A DNA stretch of 64,000 nucleotides, from NCBI GenBank assembly GCA_019055375.1, contig JAHQIW010000246.1, positions 234,988 to 298,987 of the forward strand. Reading direction: 5' to 3'. Every line of letters begins with the position of its first letter. The first letter of the stretch is position 1. Below are positions 58,096 to 64,000 of the stretch, in pieces. Made by a program: the position numbers and the translations under genes. The notes beneath the pieces were generated by a model. It made no database searches and was not told the DNA's origin. It saw only the letters and a program-made list of their open reading frames with translations. The DNA comes from Parelaphostrongylus tenuis (Eukaryota > Nematoda > Chromadorea > Rhabditida > Metastrongylidae).

Positions 58096-59289
58096 TAAGT
58101 TTGCTGTGTGTGTCGACAAAGTCGGCCTACACAGGATGTGCCGGTGGAGGACGGGACATCATGTCGACAATATCCAATAATTTCGATCGCTAACCAAGAG
58201 CCCAATGTCAAGAGGAAAGGCACGTCCGCACAGTCGACACAAACAACCAATAGTCCGTCCGTCATTCGACCTTTGTACGCTGACAAAGAAAGGTCTCTCC
58301 GTCGCTCCTGTCCGTCATGTTTACCATGGTCATCGTCTCGAGTCACCGGTTTGCCTTGTATATTAGATTGTATTGCAATCTCAATCAATGATTGGACCGT
58401 TCCTTCTAACAGTCTTCCTTTGATCACTTGCTCATTCATCATTAATTAAGTTCCATATTGTAGAGCGGACCGTTCGTTATACTGCTTTTATTTACTCATT
58501 TCTTTGTCTTTGGCTTAATTATTGAGGATCACGAGATCAATATCCTGCTAACAAATTGTTAACGAGTTTTCCACCAGATATTTTCTTGTCAGCATTGTTT
58601 TGTTCAACTCCGTTGGGCTTGATCGATTGTTTCCATCGCGTCGGAGTTCTCTACGACTCTGGTCGGATGCAAGGATGTATTCATTTTCTATCATGGTCCT
58701 TTATGCTTTCTATTGTTTAGCGCGTGTTAATTGTCAAACTGCTAGGAACATCCATTGTGTCATTATCGTGCCACATATTGCTCACTCATAACTCATCTCC
58801 CTATTCAATCACTCACGTATCTCACGTTCATCGCAAAAGCCTCAAGCATTCTTGGTTATGACGATCTAATCACTTGGAACATACACAAAGACCACCGAAC
58901 CACTACATCATCTTAATCTCAGTTTCTCACCGCTATAGTTCGTTTATATAGTGTATTACCGTCTTCGCCTTTAATCTTGTTATTGTGTGTTGTGTTGGCA
59001 ATCTTTTTGTGTAAACAAAGGTTTGATTAACCAGGTTCGAGTTCGGGGAAACAACGTCCGCGTGTTACAAGTATAATGAAAAGCTGAACCTCCAAACCAG
59101 TGTGAGATTTCGCAGTGGAAGTGGATTAGCAGACGAATATCTTCTTGGATAAATTCCATTCTTGAGGCTGTGTAGACAAGTGATTTATCGTTCGATGGGT
59201 AAGAAAACGAGTTTTCCGACAAACTCAAATTCACACGAATACACGTGTGAAATTCGTTTTCTTAAGTAACGTGGCAAAACATCTTCAGA

Positions 59290-59445
59290 ATTCATTTTGT
59301 TTGACATCCTGTTGCGATGATATGATGTTGCAATGAATTCAATGATGTAGAGTCGTGTGGAAAAGCATTTGTGTCAGCTGGGATTCGAACCCAAATTTCA
59401 TCTTTCCCGGATGCATAGGCTGAACCGCTGCACTACCTACGCTGG
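59290..59445 (-). repeat. S2 copy
   Basis: GATATGATGTTGCAATG, ATGATGTAGAGTCGTGTGG, AGCTGGGATTCGAACCC and AACCGCTGCACTACCTACG give the body, box B and box A in order on the minus strand. Confidence 0.55.
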
Positions 59446-59893
59446 TGTGTCAGCCGTCAAAACATCTTCTATAACCTATATGCATATTCATATAAACTTG
59501 ATACAAAATAGTACACCCTACGTCAGAATGCAGCATGACTCGGCTCCACTGCTCTGTCAACTCTTACCGTGCGCTCAGCAAAAGAATGCCGTAAGCGCTC
59601 AGTTTTATTGATACCAAAAATATTGTTCAGGCTGAAGTCATAACACGAATTTCGCTTTGCTCGGCTATTTGAGAATATCTTAACAGCATCATTCATAATC
59701 TAATTAGCTAGTGAGTGACATGCCACCAGTGAATTATCCTACTTTTTTCCTCTCGTTCAGATCATTTACTGAACTCGATTCCGGTGATGCGTCTCATGAT
59801 ATTTTACTTTTGACTAGATAGTTGTGCAACATGGCACATATCTGTATGCCTGCATTTAATGGATTTCTATGAGGTCCTCATGTTTGCAAACTA

Positions 59894-60410
59894 ATGGTGG
59901 AGCGGACAAATGACTATGGTTCACCAGAAAAACGATGCTGGATTGAGATGACGGGCAAAGAAATCAAGTAAGTCTTTGGCATCCGCTTCAGAATGTCTGT
60001 CGTTCGATTGCCACCACGTGAGAGCGAATACTATACACTCGTTCAGGTCTTTCGGGAGTCTTTATGGCGTCCCACTCATGCCGAGTCACCCATTTTTCGA
60101 CGTCATGAGCTGGCCAGCATGTAGCCGAAATATGGAATTCGCCGAAAACGACAAGTTGGGTGATATGTAATCATTGTAAGAACTTCTAATCAGCAAAATT
60201 AAAATGTATTCAAATCGGTAAGAGGTGTGTTCATCAACAAGTCGATGGTGCCATTCAAAGAAGAGAGGAGTTGTGCTGATACATTCTTTGCAAAAAAATC
60301 TGGAATGAAACTGTTCCAGTCTTCAAGAAGAAATGTACATACGAGACGATGGTCTGCGCAGTGCGAACACAAATTCTACACCGGACCACTTTATTGCGGA
60401 TAGTGATGGA
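59894..60410 (+). pseudogene. Decayed coding-like stretch, unidentified
   Basis: One frame reads MVERTNDYGSPEKRCWIEMT-GKEIK, a TAA, then VFGIRFRMSVVRLPPRESEY and further residues to a TAG, continuing with KYGIRRKRQVG. A later frame has VRGVFINKSMVPFKEERSC. The composition looks like protein-coding sequence broken by in-frame stops, most likely an old transposon or retrogene. I do not recognise the family. Confidence 0.3.
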
Positions 60411-60782
60411 CTTAGGAAAAAAATTACTGAAAAAAGGGAGGCAATCATAAGCTGACACCTGGTACACAGCACCAGCTTTTCTCTAGGTGAGAAAGTTGTT
60501 CAAAAGAGCACATACCTGCTGGACGCGCAAAAAAGAACAAGGAAAGCATAACGAAGGAAGCCATGCGAAAAAGACTACGCAAGGGCAGCGCAAAGCCATG
60601 CAAAGGTAAAGTGGCGAAATAGTGCTCAGATAAATGGACAAGAGAGAAATGAAAATGACTTCAGCAGCGTAGGGCCCCTCCAAAATCCGTTGACAGACTA
60701 GTTTGAGTTGCTGACGGGAAGAAGAGGCTAGTGGATCACTCTGATCGAATGGCAACTATGTCTCCATTCTTTAGAAAGACTT

Positions 60783-61049
60783 ATGGATGGCACGTGCATT
60801 TGGCTGCTTCTTAGCCTCACAGTCTGTAATTCCATGCTCTGGGCACATGCGTGTATTCCTCGATTTCGTCATGCACATCTGTTGTTGAACCTCTATATAA
60901 TGTACTACACCCATGAAGGACGAATACGAGTGAACGCGTCCAAAGAGACAAACTATACCAATTATCTAGAAGGCAGTCCTCCTTCGCGAACAACTAGTTG
61001 TGTCTTTGAAAGGGCGCCACTTCAACAACTTAGCCGTTGTGTTAAATAA
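60783..61049 (+). CDS. Possible small secreted protein, unidentified
   Basis: 88 codons. The start MDGTCIWLLLSLTVCNSMLW has a hydrophobic core followed by AHA, like a signal peptide with a cleavage site. Four later features could suit an extracellular peptide: two NxT/S sequons (NAS, NYT) and two Cys near the C-terminus. CATTCTTTAG ends 8 bases before the ATG, a possible (trans-)splice acceptor. No family recognised and no polyadenylation signal seen close by. Confidence 0.25.
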   Translation: MDGTCIWLLLSLTVCNSMLWAHACIPRFRHAHLLLNLYIMYYTHEGRIRVNASKETNYTNYLEGSPPSRTTSCVFERAPLQQLSRCVK

Positions 61050-62183
61050 TATGAAAAGCTAGCGGTTGCTGTAGACGTTCAGTGTACTCAAAATCATGCT
61101 AAAAGAACATGTAATTGATATTTCATGTCGTCAGCCGGCAAGGCGAGCGTGGTCTTGTAACATACACAAACCACTGGCGTAACAAACCTCAAAAACGGTT
61201 AAAATCGTACTGTTTGAATATATTTAGTGCAGCTAAATTAGAACGTACTTTTTTTTTAAAATGTTGTGATTTTGCTCATTTGCAAACCTAAGCGCCCTAG
61301 GTAATCTCTTTCTGATCTAAATTGCAAATTGTTCATGGATACTGCTCTTTTAGGGTGAATCGTTGTTGATTGATAGTAATTGGTATCACTTCAAAAAGTA
61401 TTATATACTATATTCGCACCATAGTGCATTGGTATAATATCTGTGTTGTGATACTATCACATGTGAAGTATTCATAGGTTTTTTGATAGCTGAATAAATA
61501 AGTAGTGACAGAAATTCGCATTTTCCAAAGGAGTACATAAGTATCTGAATGCGAACCCGGCTTGCTCGAGTCATATCTTCGAAGGCTCTTCTATAAATAA
61601 TTCTTCTAGAACTTGTTGATGGTAAAAAATATGTTTTCATAAAAATCTACACAACATCGTGGAAAAAAAACTGTGAAGAAAGAATGTGGATTATGCTATC
61701 CCTACAAAATGTCGCTTTCGCAAGAAAATTTGGAAATCTCAGGACATCTGGACTTTCCTTTCATCAAAATATAGTTATAAAAGTTTTTTCTAGTAACAAG
61801 TTTGCTTTCCATAGCCGCAAATTTCACAAGGAATCAAAATTTCTATATGATGTCAAGAAATTTCGTGTGAATTTCAAACAGCGCACTCAGAAAGTAAGAC
61901 GTTGTCTTTTCTTCGTTACTGGAACGTACTTTGAAGGTTTCCCACAGGTCACTTCGTATGAAAATGGGCATTTCTCAAGCTAACTGAAGAACATAGATTT
62001 AGAAAAGGAAAACAATTGCTTATTGACAGATGAAAGAATGCTTCTTGGGAGAAACGTGGTCTTCTGATTGAAACACCTGCACTATAAAAAGAGTCTAAAA
62101 GTCACTCATTGTAAAAAATGTGTTTTTGAAATATATCTATACAATATCGTTGAAAGAATTATGGTAAAGATGTAACTTGATGA

Positions 62184-62548
62184 TATATTTTAAGCTTTTT
62201 ACAAGATCTACAATGACATATATATGGTGCTAGACGTGCATTTCGGCTTTCCAGCCTCATAGTAGCACGGTGTCTTTATTTTCAGCCAATCTCTTACAAG
62301 GGGTATACCCTCTACATTTGAAGGAGTCGACGACGAACATATTACACTGCACGAGGGTGGGAGATCGCCCGGGACACAGTGTTTTACAGTCGAATGCCTA
62401 TGACTCGTAAGACGTATGTTGTGAGACTGTTCTTTCTGATTCTTTAATAAGGAATTGGTTTGAAACGACTAGCACAGTGCTACTGAAGAGGCTGAAAGAC
62501 TGAAACGTACTATAACACTATATAAGTGTCAAAGATCTTATGATAGAA
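62184..62548. mobile_element. MITE (family M1)
   Basis: Left: TTTTAAGCTTTTTACAAGATC, GGTGCTAGACGTGCATTTCGG, CAGCCTCATAGTAGCACGGTG, CAGCCAATCTCTTACAAGGG. Right: AAGGAATTGGTTTGAAACG, CACAGTGCTACTGAAGAGGC, TATAAGTGTCAAAGATCTTATG. Non-coding. Confidence 0.65.
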
Positions 62549-62549
62549 T

Positions 62550-64000
62550 TAAAACTGTCATCAAGTTATATATGTTTTGAAAGAGGCCTTAAAAACAGTT
62601 GAAAAGGAAAACATCACAATATGAAGAAAGAGTTTGAAATGTACAATATACGAAACATGATTTCATTTTTATTTTCATAGCGTTCTGAGTAGACTGTTTC
62701 AGGAACTAGTTCGAGCATGAAAAGTCTCGAGATTCTGCTTATCGAATGATTACGATTGGTCCATGTATGCTACTATATTTAATGTTTGTTGTACTGCATT
62801 GCTACTGTATTCAGTAGATTCCTGAATCCACCCTTTCCGGCCGGCAGCATAATCAATATCGTAAGAGGTGCGCAATTTATTAACAATTTTTTTATTCGTT
62901 CTGGGGGATGAAAAATTAGGACCCTTGTCCTTCTCTGATGCTACATAGTTTTTTTCTACATGCTCTCATATCAGGGCTTCTCGTAAATTTTAGCAATAGA
63001 GCAATACTCACTAATTTTGATAATATACATGGATTATTGGCATTCATTCAATAGCCTAAACCTCGACAATTTTAATGTTAAGATGAGTTCAAATCGATCT
63101 ATGTAGGGAGTTGCTTAAGAAGAAAGAAGATTTTGTTTCGCATTCGATGTAGCTAACTCGTCGCCTGAACTTTAACCACTTGACGACCACATGTACCGTT
63201 TTCGGCACATAGCACGCGCCGCGATCGCGGCAGTTGCGGTGAGTACGTATCAACATGCTTTTATGATGAGAGAAATTTATTTGTTCATTTAAGGTTCCAA
63301 GAGGATATGATTAGCACTAAATGATGGAATGTTACAGAGGAAACTTCTATAAAGAGTTTTTTGGTAAAGAAAACGTCCATCTGCCGGAAATTAATCTATG
63401 TTTGAACAAAAGAACCCCACCCTTTGAAAGGAAACTTACTTCCTGTTGTTAAAGAACATTTGCTGCCTCCTTTATGATCTATGTTTTTGCACTCATTTGA
63501 TAGCTTGAAAAATGCTTATCCTCACACTTAGCTTAGATTTTCGCGAAACTTCTCATATTACTCATATTACGCTCTATTAATCAAAAACAGACAACATTTG
63601 CATTTCAAAGTGTGTTGCTCCAGCTCCACAATGGATTTTTTGGTATTATATACTAGAATTGTAATGTTAAGTGAACAATTGCGCTATAAAAAACTAAGCT
63701 GTCATTGAATGGGCTTCTGTAAGCGCATTTTCATGGGAAAGAGCACTCTGTTGCCGTAAAAGTCTACACTTTTCATCTAGAATTGCTAAGATGGGGTCAC
63801 ATTTGTGTGAGAAGTGCTAGTGTTTTCTTCTTCTTTTCTAGAAAGAGCTTTTTCACCGAGTTAATATTATTTATTCGCTAGCTTGAGAACTGGACATTTT
63901 AGCAATAAGCTTAGTTTGTGAGAATACAGAAAGATAACTACAAAGAAAATTACGTTTTGCTTTCGGAGTAGGCTGTTTCAACTTTGAAGAAAGTTTTTGG
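62550..64000. other. No supported gene at the right end
   Basis: Short ORFs only. A GC-rich patch at 63195-63240 is followed by GTGAGT (see rejected items). Confidence 0.5.

Noticed and set aside
58095..58449. 113-115-codon ORFs on both strands, considered as a retroelement zinc knuckle
   Set aside because: Cys/His spacing does not fit CCHC; the region adjoins the mariner C-terminus and is probably its decayed upstream part or unrelated.
63192..63240. GC-rich ATGTACCGTTTTCGG.. frame (MYRFRHIARAAIAAVA) followed by GTGAGT, resembling a cuticle collagen first exon
   Set aside because: Only 16 codons, no downstream Gly-X-Y sequence to the window end, and no upstream support.
1..64000. Bacterial-type defence systems, CRISPR arrays or operons
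   Set aside because: No direct-repeat array, no long uninterrupted ORFs, and intron and retroelement content are clearly nematode-nuclear.

Overview
This looks like AT-rich, repeat-laden nuclear DNA from a nematode, most likely a strongylid or hookworm-type parasite. That assignment is inferred from three things. The one clear gene has nematode-style splice sites (TTTCAG acceptors, GTAAGT-like donors) and a likely trans-splice acceptor 2 bases before its ATG. The non-LTR retroelements are RTE-clade elements of the kind abundant in hookworm-group genomes. Penelope-like (PLE) and mariner remnants are also common.

One cellular gene is well supported. It is a plus-strand G-protein-coupled receptor of the cholecystokinin/gastrin receptor family (the C. 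elegans CKR-1/CKR-2 type), from 19139 to 34080. I rebuilt it by hand as 11 exons with 10 introns. All exon phases match, every intron is GT..AG, and the total is 1455 nt coding for 484 residues. It has a Thr-rich extracellular N-terminus, seven transmembrane segments, ERY, CWTP and NPxxY motifs, and an exact stretch of the CCK-receptor intracellular loop 2 signature. A polyadenylation signal lies about 190 nt past the stop.

Layout. 1-19000: no convincing gene; MITEs, three tRNA-derived SINE-like families and a mariner fossil, plus one unidentified minus-strand ORF (16942-17304). 19139-34080: the receptor gene, whose introns hold mariner fossils, SINEs, MITEs and hammerhead-like sequences. 34430-35079: a TTAA-flanked, piggyBac-type MITE just after the gene. 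35080-47000: mostly anonymous DNA with an RTE-like scrap, a mariner N-terminus, a PLE GIY-YIG scrap and a long TA microsatellite. 47046-47775: a better-kept 3' end of a PLE with an apparently complete hammerhead ribozyme downstream. 48036-50400 and 53965-56400: two broken minus-strand RTE copies with the same 5' segment joined at different internal deletion points, one of them interrupted by a MITE. 56650-64000: a mariner 3' scrap, a SINE, a MITE and two weak ORFs.

The most interesting items are the complete receptor gene with its exon-junction constraints, the hammerhead motif with its PLE, and the shared 5' segment on the two internally deleted RTE copies. I found no bacterial-type system, CRISPR, rRNA or intact tRNA gene. 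Statements about families rest on recognition by eye; no search was run.
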